A stretch of DNA of 64,000 nucleotides from JAUMBM01 sp964441755 (GCA_964441755.1 CAYTVG010000002.1:1-64000); one strand, 5' to 3'. Shown: positions 17,441 through 27,113, counted from the stretch's first letter. The notes: generated by a model from the letters alone, not told the origin. Made by a program: numbers and translations.

Positions 17441-17793
17441 CTTTGTTATCAGGAAAAATAATGACAATCAAGCGTGCAAGGCCGTGACGATGCGTCCGGG
17501 AATCGTCGCTGCCGGCCGGCCGATGATTGAATTGCATGTTCGGGATTTTTCAGCTCGTTCCCCAGGAGGCCTTTTTCACGGGTCTTAAGTCGGACAGCGC
17601 CGACTGTGTCCCCTCAATGACACAGAAAAACACGAAAAAATAAGACCCGCTATTCTCCGGCAGCAACGCCCAAACACACGTTAAAAAAAATATACTGTCG
17701 TATTGAAAAAAATCGCTGTACTTGTGAACTTGTAATTCACTATAAAATTATGTATTTTCGCGTTAACTAATCAGGTATAATCGCCCATACCGC
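17441..17793. other. Intergenic region with a divergent promoter area
   Basis: 353 bases with no credible coding sequence. It contains the likely promoter of the small membrane protein gene (17730-17760) and a short GC-rich inverted repeat near 17588-17605. Nothing else recognisable was seen. Confidence 0.5.
17730..17760 (+). promoter_or_regulatory. Possible promoter (TTG-N20-TATTTTCG)
   Basis: TTG at 17730-17732, a 20-base spacer and a -7 box with one mismatch to TAnnTTTG. It lies 33 bases before the ATG of the small membrane protein at 17794. Confidence 0.4.
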
Positions 17794-18222
17794 ATGCTAA
17801 ATACTGCTCGCAGACATTCCGAATTACTAGATTACCAACTCTTGTGCATTGAGCGCGACGGGAACGACGATCTTTTACTGATTCGGGAGTACGGCGCTGC
17901 AGAATATTCTACACAGGAACTGATGGTCTTGTTGCGCAATATCAAGTGGCAGCTCAACAAAGCCTCGCAGCTTCAGCGCCGGCTGTTGTTGCTGATTGCC
18001 AGCATCTCATTGTGGATTGGCGCAGGTTTCCTGTCGATGGTTACCGGCTTCACGACCTTGGGCTACGTCTTCTTCGGGCTTGTACCGCTGGCAATCGCAG
18101 CGAGCCTGCTGGGGCAACTCTACGTGCGCCGCAAGTACAATGTGACGACACATGCGCAGGAGCTTACGCGTATTATTCAGCAGGAGCTGGATCGCCGCCG
18201 TAAGGATGCGTCGATTTTCTGA
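17794..18222 (+). CDS. Small two-span membrane protein of unknown function
   Basis: A 142-residue protein I do not recognise. The first 55 residues are soluble and mixed in charge. A basic patch follows (NKASQLQRRL), then two hydrophobic spans near residues 57-78 and 83-105 joined by a short loop, and a charged C-terminal helix (about 110-140). The topology suggests an inner-membrane protein with both ends in the cytoplasm. The CotH-like gene follows 111 bases later on the same strand, so the two may be co-transcribed. Confidence 0.7.
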   Translation: MLNTARRHSELLDYQLLCIERDGNDDLLLIREYGAAEYSTQELMVLLRNIKWQLNKASQLQRRLLLLIASISLWIGAGFLSMVTGFTTLGYVFFGLVPLAIAASLLGQLYVRRKYNVTTHAQELTRIIQQELDRRRKDASIF

Positions 18223-18333
18223 TGGTCGGTCTGTGTCATACACCCCCCGCTACATCTGATATCCGCACCGGGTATTACAGGCCCGGCCGCCGGCTCTGCC
18301 TGCGGTCCCAGTTATCTTCACACCCACTCAGAC

Positions 18334-21300
18334 ATGTTTCTTAGTCAAACTACCAACAACCGGCGTCCGACCTTCGAGCGCAAAGCGCTTCTGCTGGGAC
18401 TTTCTGTGCTCATGCTGCTGCTGGCAGCAGGGGCGTGGGGGTATTGGCAAAAAAGCTCCGCCATCCCGGCTGATCGCATCATCTGTGATGCGGAGAAGGT
18501 GCGTGGCGGGATGTTTGTCTACGGCCAGCATCGCTTTGAAGGAGGGGATTATCGGACGGACGAACGCGCACGTTCGGGCAGCTACGCCTGCCGCTTACCA
18601 GCTGCAGGGCAGACAGTCTATGGGTTGACCTATACGCTCACCGGCCACAGGCCGGGGGAAGCCTGGCGAGTCAGCGTCTGGCGATTCAAAGACGCCATTC
18701 GGGCCGGCAAACTGGTTGTTCAGGGGAGCTCACCGGAGGGTCTTTACACAGAGGCGGGCATAGCTGCCTTTCAGACCGAAGGCGCCTGGGAAAAGCTGGA
18801 AATCTTTTTTATCGTTCCTTTTCACAAACCAGCCCGGGAGATTAAAATTTATGTCTACAGCGACGGCGCTTCGCCGGTATTTTTTGATGATTTACAGATC
18901 GAGCGCGTAGGCCGGCACGCGGCAGAGCGGCTTATCCCGGAAAAACTGGCACTGGATCTTGAGAAGCAAGCGATATCGACCCTCTCCTCTGTTCGCGACG
19001 AAGCATTGTCGCAGGGAATCTTGCTGATGAAAGACGATTCGTGGGTGGATGCGCGCCTGGGCTATGACAGCACAGAGACATCAGTCAAAATACGCCTCAA
19101 AGGTGACTGGCTTGATCATCTGCAGGGGGATAAGTGGTCTTTTCGGGTAAAAATGCGGCCGCCGGCGGCCTGGAAGCAGTTGCAGCTCTTCAGCCTGCAT
19201 ACGCCTGCTGCCCGCCATTACCTGCATGAATGGTTGTTACATCGCCTGTGGGAGCGGGAAGATGTGCTCACGACGCGCTATGATTTTGTGGAGCTTGTAC
19301 AAAATGGTGAATCAAAAGGCATGTATGCCTGGGAAGAGCATTTTGAAAAGCAGCTGGTTGAAAGCAAACACCGGCGCGAAGGGCCGCTGCTGAAATTGGC
19401 AGAAGATGGCTTTTGGCAGGCTATGGGCAGGCAATTTTCGCATCACGGCTACGTCCGCCACGGCGCCACACATGCGCCACTGGACGGGGAAGCGGCATTT
19501 GTAGCTGCTTTTTCGGAAGAAGACTGGCTGGCGGATCCCGCTATGGCGCCGCTTTATCAGCTGGCTGTCAAGTCGTTGGAACAATGGCGGCAGGGCTTGC
19601 AGCCTGCCGGCGCAGTATTCGATCTCAAGCGCATGGCGCGTTACTATGCCATCTGCGATGTCATGGGCGCCTACCACGGCATTGTATGGCACAACCAGCG
19701 GTTCTATTTCAATCCCGTCACGACGCGCCTGGAGCCTGTTGGTTTCGATGGTTTCGGGGGTGGTGACGTAAAACCGTTCAGCTTTCTGGGCGAGGGAGCG
19801 TTGCAGCCGGCACACCTGCCCAACGAGTCAATCGCCGGGGCACTTTTTAAAGACACAGCCTTTGTGAGGGCTTACCTGGCAGAATTGCACAGGCTGTCTT
19901 CACCGGCCTACTGGCAGGGTTTCTTGGAGGAAGTGCAGGCGGACTGGAGCATCCGCATGCAATGGATGCAACTTGAATTTCCTGAATATCAGGCATCTTT
20001 ACCTGATTTTGCCCGCCACGCTACCTATGTGCACAGTCTCTTGCTGCCTTTTTCCCAAAACGGCCTGCGCGCCTATCGGCTGGCCGACGGGCGGGTGCAG
20101 CTGCAAAATATGCACACCCTGCCGGTGGAAGTAGTGGGCTATGGAGCCAATGGGCAGCGGCCGTCGGCCCTGCTGTCAACACCACGCTGGCTGGTGGCCA
20201 GAAGCCCCCGGCGCCTGCTGGACCGCCTGCGGCGGGACAGTCTGGTGCGGCAGTATGCAGATATTCGCTACCTGCACGAAGAGGCTCAGTTGCTGCAGCA
20301 GGCTACGCCTTTTTTCGATACTTTGTCCATGCCGCCTTCGGCAAAATATATTTTTTACCGGCTGCCCGGGGTTGACAGCCTGCTGGCGGCAACGCAGTTG
20401 CGGCCGCTCAGGCAGGAAATGGCTGCGCCGGGCATTCGGCAGCAGCTGCAGCGACAGGCGCTGCCGGCTGCCGATCTGCCTTGGCTGACGGAAAAAGACG
20501 GTTATTGGTACATCCGGCGCGGCCGGCATGTGCTCAACCGAAAATTGCTGATCCCGCCCGGAAAGGGACTGCTCATAGAAGCAGGGGCCGAACTGGATCT
20601 AGGCCGACAGGCCTGCATCATCACCTATGCACCTGTACAGGCTTTCGGCAGCGAGGAGCATCCCATCCGATTTTTTTCCTCCGACGGTAGCGGACAGGGA
20701 CTGCACCTGATTGAGGCTGGCGGGCTGTCGGCTTTCAGTTATGTGCTTTTTAGGGGACTTAGCAATTTACAGACAGCGGGCTGGACGCTTACCGGGGCAG
20801 TGACCTGCTACGAATCGGATGTGCGTATCACAAATTGTGTGTTCAGAGAAAATAGCAGCGAGGATGGGCTGAATATCATCAGGAGCAATTTTTTTGTTGA
20901 AAATAGTCTCTTCGCACAGACTGCATCCGATGCTTTTGATGCTGATTTTTGTAAAGGGGAGGTTGTTAACTGCGTATTTAGGCAGACAGGCAACGATGGG
21001 CTGGATGTGTCGGGCAGCGTAGTGAATGTCCGCAATTGCAGGTTTGAAAATTGTGGTGACAAAGGCATGAGCGTAGGCGAGGACAGCGATGCGACTATGC
21101 AGCAGGCTACTTTTACAGGCTGTAACATAGCGGTGGCTGCCAAGGATTTGTCAACGTTTACAGGGCGCAACTTACGACTGCAGGATTGCAACCAGGGGTT
21201 TGTTGCTTACCAGAAAAAACCAGAATTTGGTCCTGCCAGACTGGTCATTGAGTCCTTCGAAGCAAGCGGGGTAAAAAAGCTGCACGCCATAGGGCCGGGC

Positions 21301-21351
21301 AGCAGCCTGCAGCTTGTTGACCGGCTTATCGACGGGGATATGTTGCGCTAG
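18334..21351 (+). CDS. CotH-like kinase domain fused to a right-handed beta-helix
   Basis: A 1,005-residue membrane-anchored protein. Residues 18-40 form an N-terminal anchor or signal. About 45-200 looks like a carbohydrate-binding-type beta-sandwich. Residues 210-520 resemble CotH (spore-coat-kinase-like), including KIRLKGDWLDH, the KGMYAWEEHFEKQL segment and VGFDGFGG near residue 470, where CotH proteins place a metal-binding Asp. About 790-960 is a parallel beta-helix with repeats such as VRITNCVFRENSSEDGLNI. CotH proteins phosphorylate other proteins; whether this diverged copy is active is unclear. The beta-helix suggests polysaccharide or surface binding. Confidence 0.75.
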   Translation: MFLSQTTNNRRPTFERKALLLGLSVLMLLLAAGAWGYWQKSSAIPADRIICDAEKVRGGMFVYGQHRFEGGDYRTDERARSGSYACRLPAAGQTVYGLTYTLTGHRPGEAWRVSVWRFKDAIRAGKLVVQGSSPEGLYTEAGIAAFQTEGAWEKLEIFFIVPFHKPAREIKIYVYSDGASPVFFDDLQIERVGRHAAERLIPEKLALDLEKQAISTLSSVRDEALSQGILLMKDDSWVDARLGYDSTETSVKIRLKGDWLDHLQGDKWSFRVKMRPPAAWKQLQLFSLHTPAARHYLHEWLLHRLWEREDVLTTRYDFVELVQNGESKGMYAWEEHFEKQLVESKHRREGPLLKLAEDGFWQAMGRQFSHHGYVRHGATHAPLDGEAAFVAAFSEEDWLADPAMAPLYQLAVKSLEQWRQGLQPAGAVFDLKRMARYYAICDVMGAYHGIVWHNQRFYFNPVTTRLEPVGFDGFGGGDVKPFSFLGEGALQPAHLPNESIAGALFKDTAFVRAYLAELHRLSSPAYWQGFLEEVQADWSIRMQWMQLEFPEYQASLPDFARHATYVHSLLLPFSQNGLRAYRLADGRVQLQNMHTLPVEVVGYGANGQRPSALLSTPRWLVARSPRRLLDRLRRDSLVRQYADIRYLHEEAQLLQQATPFFDTLSMPPSAKYIFYRLPGVDSLLAATQLRPLRQEMAAPGIRQQLQRQALPAADLPWLTEKDGYWYIRRGRHVLNRKLLIPPGKGLLIEAGAELDLGRQACIITYAPVQAFGSEEHPIRFFSSDGSGQGLHLIEAGGLSAFSYVLFRGLSNLQTAGWTLTGAVTCYESDVRITNCVFRENSSEDGLNIIRSNFFVENSLFAQTASDAFDADFCKGEVVNCVFRQTGNDGLDVSGSVVNVRNCRFENCGDKGMSVGEDSDATMQQATFTGCNIAVAAKDLSTFTGRNLRLQDCNQGFVAYQKKPEFGPARLVIESFEASGVKKLHAIGPGSSLQLVDRLIDGDMLR

Positions 21352-21550
21352 CAGGTGGCCAGGCCAAAGAGCCTTATGCAGGAAATTTTTTTACGCCCGC
21401 GAAGGAGCATGTCCTGCCTCAGTGGACTAAAAGAGGTACAAATACCAACTAAAACGAACCGTTTTTTGCCCGTTGAAAAAATCCCGGGCATGCACTAAAT
21501 TGGCAAATGCTAAATTTGTACAGAACGGACAATAAGCTGAAAGAAATCAC

Positions 21551-21558
21551 TAAATTTG
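21551..21558 (+). promoter_or_regulatory. yebC -7 promoter element (TAAATTTG)
   Basis: An exact TAnnTTTG match 30 bases before the ATG at 21589. A second identical element at 21511-21518 could be an alternative upstream promoter. Confidence 0.55.
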
Positions 21559-21588
21559 CGGCGCTTTTTTGCTGACAAAAAATCGATT

Positions 21589-22305
21589 ATGGGACGCGCA
21601 TTCGAATATCGCAAAGAGCGCAAGTTTAAGCGCTGGGCCAACATGGCCAAAGTATTTACTAAGATAGGTCGCGAAATTGCCATTGCTGTGCGCGATGGCG
21701 GAGCTGACCCGGAGTACAATTCCCGCCTGCGACTGGCCGTACAGAACGCTAAGCTGGCCAACATGCCCAAGGTCAATGTCGAAAATGCGATCAAACGCGC
21801 GGCTTCCAAAGAGGCTGAAAATTATGACGAGGTCGTGTACGAGGGCTATGCACCTCACGGTGTGGCAGTCGTCGTAGAGACAGCTACCAACAACACCAAC
21901 CGAACCGTTGCCAACATCCGGCATATTTTTTCCAAAAATGGAGGATCCATGGGCGTATCCGGTTCGGTTGATTATATGTTTACCCGCAAAGGTCAGTTCA
22001 AAATCAAGGCAGAGGGCGTCAATACGGAAGAGCTGGAGCTTGAGCTGATCGACCACGGGCTCGATGATATGCAGCGGGAAGATGAGCACATCGTATTGTA
22101 CTGTTCTTTTGAAGATTATGGCAGTATGCAAAAGGCCTTGGAGGATCGCAAGATAGAGGTGCAGAGTGCTGAGCTCCTCCGCTTTCCTTCGCATACCAAA
22201 GAACTGTCTGATGAACAGGCGGAAGAGGTGATCAAACTGATTGAAAAATTGGAGGAAGATGAAGATGTCATCAACGTTTTCCACAATATGGATATGACCG
22301 AATAA
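21589..22305 (+). CDS. YebC/PmpR family translation or transcription regulator
   Basis: A 238-residue YebC-family protein (TACO1-like), associated with translation of difficult motifs in some species and with DNA-binding regulation in others. The family pattern starts MGRAFEYRKERKFKRWANMAK, and the mid-region VVVETATNNTNRTVANIRH is diagnostic. The ATG at 21589 is preferred over an in-frame ATG at 21556 that would overlap the promoter element. galK starts 11 bases after the stop, so the two form an operon. Confidence 0.93.
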   Translation: MGRAFEYRKERKFKRWANMAKVFTKIGREIAIAVRDGGADPEYNSRLRLAVQNAKLANMPKVNVENAIKRAASKEAENYDEVVYEGYAPHGVAVVVETATNNTNRTVANIRHIFSKNGGSMGVSGSVDYMFTRKGQFKIKAEGVNTEELELELIDHGLDDMQREDEHIVLYCSFEDYGSMQKALEDRKIEVQSAELLRFPSHTKELSDEQAEEVIKLIEKLEEDEDVINVFHNMDMTE

Positions 22306-22316
22306 GCTTACTGTAT

Positions 22317-23483
22317 ATGATTACTTCTGCCGACCAACTGGCTGCGATCTTTCGCACCCTGACTGCTGCCGATCCTGATTATCTGGTGCAGGCCAGTGGT
22401 CGTGCCAATATTATTGGAGAGCATACAGACTACAATGATGGCTTTGTGATGCCCGGGGCCATTGATCGCTACCTGTTTCTGGCAGCGCGGCCCAACGGGA
22501 GCAGCTTGTTGCGTTTGTGGGCACTGGACATTGACGAGCAGGCGCAGATTGATCTGCAGCAGCCGTTGCAAAGGCAGGAAAAGCTATGGCTCAACTATGT
22601 GCTGGGCATTGCTGATCAATTTGCCTCAAAAGGCTATAGTTTGCCGGGGCTTGATATCGTATTTGGAGGCAACCTCCCGATAGGTGCGGGTGTCAGCTCT
22701 TCGGCTGCGCTCGAAACGGGCATGGCAACCATCTGGAATGCTGTGTTGGGGGCGGGGCTTGATAAGCCTTCTCTGGCGCTGCTCGCGCAGCGCTCTTCGC
22801 ACCAGTTTGTGGGCATTCCCTGTGGTATCATGGATCAGTATGCCAGTCTTATGGGTGTCAAAGACCAACTGATTCTGCTGGATTGCAGGAGTCTCGAGGC
22901 ACAGATGATTCCCGCGGATACAGGCAACTATGGCTGGGTGTTACTCAATACCTGCGTACATCACTCGCTGGCCGAGTCCGCTTACCCCGTCAGGGTCAGC
23001 GAGTGCCGCGAGGGCCTTGCGGCCGTTCAGCAGCTTTTTCCGGAGGTGACTTCCCTCAGGGATACGAGCCTCGGGCAGCTGGAGGCTGCGCGCAGCGCTA
23101 TGCGCGATTCGGTTTACAACAGAAGTCGCTACGTGGTTGAAGAAGTTGCGAGAACCCTTCGGGCTGCTGACTGCCTGCGGCAGGCTAAGCTTAGCGAACT
23201 CGGCGCATTGATGTTCAGAACGCATGAGGGGCTTAGGGGTGCTTATGAGGTCAGTTGCGAGGAGCTGGATTTTCTGGTCGAGTTTGCAGCGGCCTATCCG
23301 GGTGTGTTGGGCAGTCGGCTGATGGGCGGGGGATTCGGGGGGTGCACGATCAGCCTGGTGCACAAGGAGCGCATCAACGACTTTGCGGCCAGCGCCATGG
23401 ATGCTTACCTGCATAAGATGAACAAGAAGGGTGAAATTCTCTTCTTCTCTTTGGTCGATGGTACCCGATTGCTTAACGATTGA
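22317..23483 (+). CDS. galK: Galactokinase
   Basis: A 388-residue GHMP kinase that phosphorylates galactose at C1, the first step of the Leloir pathway. All three family motifs are present: GRANIIGEHTDYNDG near residues 28-42, the ATP-loop PIGAGVSSSAALE near 120-133, and GGGFGGCTISL near the C-terminus. It is co-transcribed with yebC. The sugar porter gene at 14-15 kb is not adjacent, and no other gal genes are in the window. Confidence 0.95.
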   Translation: MITSADQLAAIFRTLTAADPDYLVQASGRANIIGEHTDYNDGFVMPGAIDRYLFLAARPNGSSLLRLWALDIDEQAQIDLQQPLQRQEKLWLNYVLGIADQFASKGYSLPGLDIVFGGNLPIGAGVSSSAALETGMATIWNAVLGAGLDKPSLALLAQRSSHQFVGIPCGIMDQYASLMGVKDQLILLDCRSLEAQMIPADTGNYGWVLLNTCVHHSLAESAYPVRVSECREGLAAVQQLFPEVTSLRDTSLGQLEAARSAMRDSVYNRSRYVVEEVARTLRAADCLRQAKLSELGALMFRTHEGLRGAYEVSCEELDFLVEFAAAYPGVLGSRLMGGGFGGCTISLVHKERINDFAASAMDAYLHKMNKKGEILFFSLVDGTRLLND

Positions 23484-23651
23484 GCGGGCTGACCGAATAA
23501 ACCTTTTTGCGACAGTTGCTGCTCAAGCCAGACCAGCACTTTCAGGCTGTATCAGCTTCGAGCCACCCTCCTTGTAGCGGGCCGGCACTCGCCGATAAAA
23601 CATACACATCTATTGTCTGCCAGGGGGTTGACAGTAAATAAACAGCCGCTA

Positions 23652-25115
23652 ATGTTGCTACCACTAACAGACGAATCGCTGCTGCGCCGGCAGGCTTATA
23701 TCCGCGGGCAGTGGTGTGATGCCGGCACGGCCAAAAGCTACCCTGTCTATAATCCTGCCAATGGCAGCCTGCTTGCATCGGTACCCGATATGGGCCCCGA
23801 AGATGCGGCGGCAGCCATTGCTGCTGCTGCGGAAGCTTTTCCCGCCTGGAAAAAGCTTGCTGCAGGCGAGCGAGCCCGCCTGCTCAAGCGCTGGTTTGCG
23901 CTGCTGATGGAGCATCAGCACGATTTGGCGCTGATCCTGACGGCTGAGCAAGGCAAACCGCTGGCGGAAGCCAGGGGCGAGGTCGCCTACGGCGCCAGCT
24001 ATATCGAGTGGTTTGCTGAGGAGGCGCGGCGGGTGTATGGGGATATAATCCCCGGCCACGAAACCAATAAGCGCATTCTGGTAAGCCGGCAGCCTATAGG
24101 CGTTGCGGCCATCATCACTCCCTGGAATTTTCCCAACGCCATGCTGGCCCGAAAAATGGCTCCGGCCCTGGCGGCCGGCTGTACGCTGGTCATAAAACCG
24201 GCAGAAGATACGCCACTCTCAGCACTGGCACTCTGCCTGCTGGCTGAAAGAGCCGGCTTTCCGCCCGGCGTTATCAATATCATCACAACGGCCAATCCCC
24301 AAGCCATCGGGGAAGTACTCACTGCTGATCCGCGCGTGCGCAAAATTTCTTTCACAGGTTCCACGCCGACAGGCAAGTGGCTGATGCAGCAGGCTGCGCC
24401 TACACTCAAGCGCTTATCGCTGGAACTGGGAGGCAATGCGCCTTTTATCGTCTTTGACGATGCGGATATTGATGCTGCAGTGGCAGGAGCACTGCTCTCC
24501 AAGTACCGAAATGCGGGGCAAACTTGTGTGTGCGCCAACAGGATCTACGTGCAGGAGTCTGTGGCAGCAGTTTTTATAAAAAAATTCAAAGAGGCAATAG
24601 CCAGGCTTAGCGTAGGGGAGGGTCTTGAAGAAGGCGTAAACGTAGGGCCACTCATCAACGAGGCTGCCCTGTCAAAAGTGCAGCGACTGCTGGCCGACGC
24701 GCTTGATAAGGGGGCGAGTATCGAGCTTGGCGGCAAGCCACACAGCAGGGGAGGGACTTTTTTTGAGCCCACCCTCATCACGGGTATGCGGGCCGATATG
24801 GCCATGGCCACAGAAGAAATTTTTGGCCCGGTAGCACCTGTTTTTAGTTTCAGCACAGAGCAGGAGGTGATAGCACTGGCCAATGCTACTGACTATGGAC
24901 TGGCAGCTTATTTTTATGGCCGGGATGTCAGCAGAATCTTCCGGGTCGCGGAGGCACTGGCGTTTGGGATGGTGGGGGTCAATACAGGGCTCATTTCCAC
25001 AGCGGTAGCCCCCTTCGGGGGCATCAAAGAGAGCGGCTTTGGAAGGGAGGGCTCCCGCTATGGAATCGATGAGTATCTCGAAATGAAGTATATATGCCTA
25101 CAGCTGGAGGACTAG
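23652..25115 (+). CDS. gabD: NAD(P)-dependent succinate-semialdehyde dehydrogenase-like aldehyde dehydrogenase
   Basis: A 487-residue aldehyde dehydrogenase of the succinate-semialdehyde (GabD) type. The cofactor-binding ITPWNFPNAMLARK, the catalytic Glu in LELGGNAPF and the catalytic Cys292 in NAGQTCVCANR are all present. The C-terminal EYLEMKYICL is typical of GabD. The ATG at 23652 removes 13 residues that are encoded from a TTG but are not family-like. It is convergent with a 4-hydroxybutyrate-type CoA-transferase operon, which fits C4 (GABA/4-hydroxybutyrate/succinate) metabolism. The exact aldehyde is inferred. Confidence 0.88.
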   Translation: MLLPLTDESLLRRQAYIRGQWCDAGTAKSYPVYNPANGSLLASVPDMGPEDAAAAIAAAAEAFPAWKKLAAGERARLLKRWFALLMEHQHDLALILTAEQGKPLAEARGEVAYGASYIEWFAEEARRVYGDIIPGHETNKRILVSRQPIGVAAIITPWNFPNAMLARKMAPALAAGCTLVIKPAEDTPLSALALCLLAERAGFPPGVINIITTANPQAIGEVLTADPRVRKISFTGSTPTGKWLMQQAAPTLKRLSLELGGNAPFIVFDDADIDAAVAGALLSKYRNAGQTCVCANRIYVQESVAAVFIKKFKEAIARLSVGEGLEEGVNVGPLINEAALSKVQRLLADALDKGASIELGGKPHSRGGTFFEPTLITGMRADMAMATEEIFGPVAPVFSFSTEQEVIALANATDYGLAAYFYGRDVSRIFRVAEALAFGMVGVNTGLISTAVAPFGGIKESGFGREGSRYGIDEYLEMKYICLQLED

Positions 25116-25155
25116 CCTCAATTTTTTTTTGCCGGAGGCAGCCCCCCCGTACAGG

Positions 25156-25674
25156 CTAGAGATTGAATTTCACCAGTCGTGCTCTCTTCGTACCCGCATC
25201 AATGACCATCCACAGATTGTCATAATCATTATCGCCAAACTGCGGCAGGGGCGGGCTGTTGGTCAGCAGGCCTGCCAGCTTAGGCGTCGTATCGGCATGC
25301 CCTACGACCAAATACGTCCTGCCTTTTCTGCCGCGCAACAGCCGCCGCGTAAGCTGGTCGAGCTTGTCTCCTTCATACTTCTGCACCCGCAGCCGCTGGC
25401 TCTGCGAAAGCGGCTCAACAGTCTGCAGCGTACGGCGTGTATCGGTACTGTAAATGTCATCCAGCCGTATTTCTTCGAAAAAATGTGCCAGTTGTTGCGC
25501 CCGGGTCTGGCCTTCCAGCGTGAGGTCGGGATTGTTGCCACTGCCTTTTTCCGCATGCCGGATTAGGTAGACGGTCACGGATCTGTCAGGGTTGCTGCCC
25601 CTCGGCGTGGTGCAGGAAGTCAGGCCTGTCATAGCGACTACCCCCACCAACAAAAAAACTGCATATTGACGCAT
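25156..25674 (-). CDS. Histidine phosphatase family lipoprotein
   Basis: A 172-residue histidine-phosphatase-superfamily protein. The signal peptide ends in a lipobox (LTSC, Cys21), so it is probably an envelope lipoprotein. The RHAEK motif (catalytic His40) and the second His in VVGHADTTP mark the active site. Its substrate is unknown. It starts 20 bases after the stop of the upstream CoA-transferase on the same strand, so the two are probably one transcript. Confidence 0.87.
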   Translation of the reverse strand: MRQYAVFLLVGVVAMTGLTSCTTPRGSNPDRSVTVYLIRHAEKGSGNNPDLTLEGQTRAQQLAHFFEEIRLDDIYSTDTRRTLQTVEPLSQSQRLRVQKYEGDKLDQLTRRLLRGRKGRTYLVVGHADTTPKLAGLLTNSPPLPQFGDNDYDNLWMVIDAGTKRARLVKFNL

Positions 25675-25694
25675 GGATGTTACCTGATGGTGTT

Positions 25695-26984
25695 TTATTC
25701 AAAAATCTTGAACCGTTCAAAAGCAGCCTGGCTCAGGGCCTCGCGATCGTCCGGATGGGCGATGTGTATAAGTGCCTGTGCACGCTGCCGCAGGTTGCGA
25801 CCGTAAAGATAAGCAACACCGTATTCTGTGACAACATAATGTACATGCGCTCTGGTTGTAACTACGCCTGCCCCCTGGTTGAGGAAAGGCACAATCCGAC
25901 TCTTGCCCTTGCGTGTACGGGAAGTGAGGGCAATGATGGGCTTACCACCTTCACTGAGTGCTGCACCACGCATGAAGTCCATCTGTCCGCCAACACCCGA
26001 ATACTGATAGGTGCCGATGGAATCAGAACATACTTGTCCCGTCAGGTCGACTTCTATGGCGCTGTTGATGGCAACGACCCTGGGGTTGCGCCGAATAACA
26101 GAGGGCTCATTGACGTAGTCGATGTCCAAAAAGGCAAAAGCAGGGTTGTCATCTACATAGTCGTATACCGCCCGCGTTCCGATGGAAAAGCCGGCTACCG
26201 TTTTGTTGGGGTGAATGACTTTGTATTTGTTGTTGATAACATCTTTCTCAAATAGTGGCAGCAGGCCGTCGGAGAACATCTCAGTATGTATGCCGAGGTC
26301 TTTGTGGTTGTGCAGGCTGCTGAGTACCGCATCGGGGATGGCGCCAATGCCCATCTGCAAGGTGCTGCGGTCTTCAATGAGTTCGGCAATGTATTGTGCG
26401 ATGGCTCGCTCGGTACTGGTTACCTTTTCACCAAAGTTGTTTTCGTGCAGAGGCTCGTCGGCATATACCATGGCAGTGAAGCGTGTGGCATGGATGAGGC
26501 TGTCGCCATGGGTGCGCGGAACCTGTGGGTTGACCTGTGCAATTACAAAATTGGCTGTGTTAACGGCGCAGCGAGCAATATCAACGGATACACCCAGCGA
26601 ACAGTAACCGTGCTTGTCGGGTGGAGATACCTGTACGATGGCTACATTGATGGGCAGGATGTTGCGCTTGAAAAGTTCGGGAATTTCACTCAGAAAGACA
26701 GGCACATAGTCTGCCCGCCCTTCAGCAACATCCTGCCGGATAGGGGCTGATACAAACAAGCTGTTCAGCTTAAAACTGTTGCGAAACTCGGGTTTGTCAA
26801 CGAAAATCTCTCCGAAAACACTTATGAAGACAAGCTCTACGTCCGACAGTTCCGGTGCGCGCTCAGCCAGATGCCTGAGCATATAGGTAGGCGTATGGGC
26901 ACTTCCATGGACAAAAACGCGGTCGCCCGACTTAATGTAGCGCAGGGCTTCGGCCGGACTCACATAATTGATTGTGGGGTACAT
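25695..26984 (-). CDS. Acetyl-CoA hydrolase/transferase family protein (4-hydroxybutyrate CoA-transferase type)
   Basis: A 429-residue family I CoA-transferase. The order of motifs matches 4-hydroxybutyrate CoA-transferase: GRADYVPVFLSEIP (89-102), VSPPDKHGYCSLGVSVD (119-135), and GIHTEMFSDG (231-240), where the family's catalytic Glu is expected (Glu235). It probably activates a short-chain acid at the expense of acetyl-CoA. The neighbouring gabD-like gene makes a C4 substrate plausible, but this is inferred. It heads a minus-strand pair with the histidine-phosphatase lipoprotein. Confidence 0.88.
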   Translation of the reverse strand: MYPTINYVSPAEALRYIKSGDRVFVHGSAHTPTYMLRHLAERAPELSDVELVFISVFGEIFVDKPEFRNSFKLNSLFVSAPIRQDVAEGRADYVPVFLSEIPELFKRNILPINVAIVQVSPPDKHGYCSLGVSVDIARCAVNTANFVIAQVNPQVPRTHGDSLIHATRFTAMVYADEPLHENNFGEKVTSTERAIAQYIAELIEDRSTLQMGIGAIPDAVLSSLHNHKDLGIHTEMFSDGLLPLFEKDVINNKYKVIHPNKTVAGFSIGTRAVYDYVDDNPAFAFLDIDYVNEPSVIRRNPRVVAINSAIEVDLTGQVCSDSIGTYQYSGVGGQMDFMRGAALSEGGKPIIALTSRTRKGKSRIVPFLNQGAGVVTTRAHVHYVVTEYGVAYLYGRNLRQRAQALIHIAHPDDREALSQAAFERFKIFE

Positions 26985-27061
26985 GATGTATGAATTTTAC
27001 TAGTGGACAGACTAAATCGCTCTCATTTGGTTAAAATCTGGCCGAAAGGTACATAAAAGCT

Positions 27062-27069
27062 TACATTTG
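27062..27069 (+). promoter_or_regulatory. hemD -7 promoter element (TACATTTG)
   Basis: An exact TAnnTTTG match 44 bases upstream of the hemD ATG. No -33 partner with correct spacing is visible. Confidence 0.45.
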
Positions 27070-27113
27070 TAATGCTGACAAGGATCAGCAGGCGCGTGAT
27101 TATTGTTATGTAA

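Noticed and set aside
25113..25159. Hairpin between gabD and the histidine phosphatase gene
   Set aside because: Only a 7-base stem with a loop of over 30 bases. Too weak to call a terminator.
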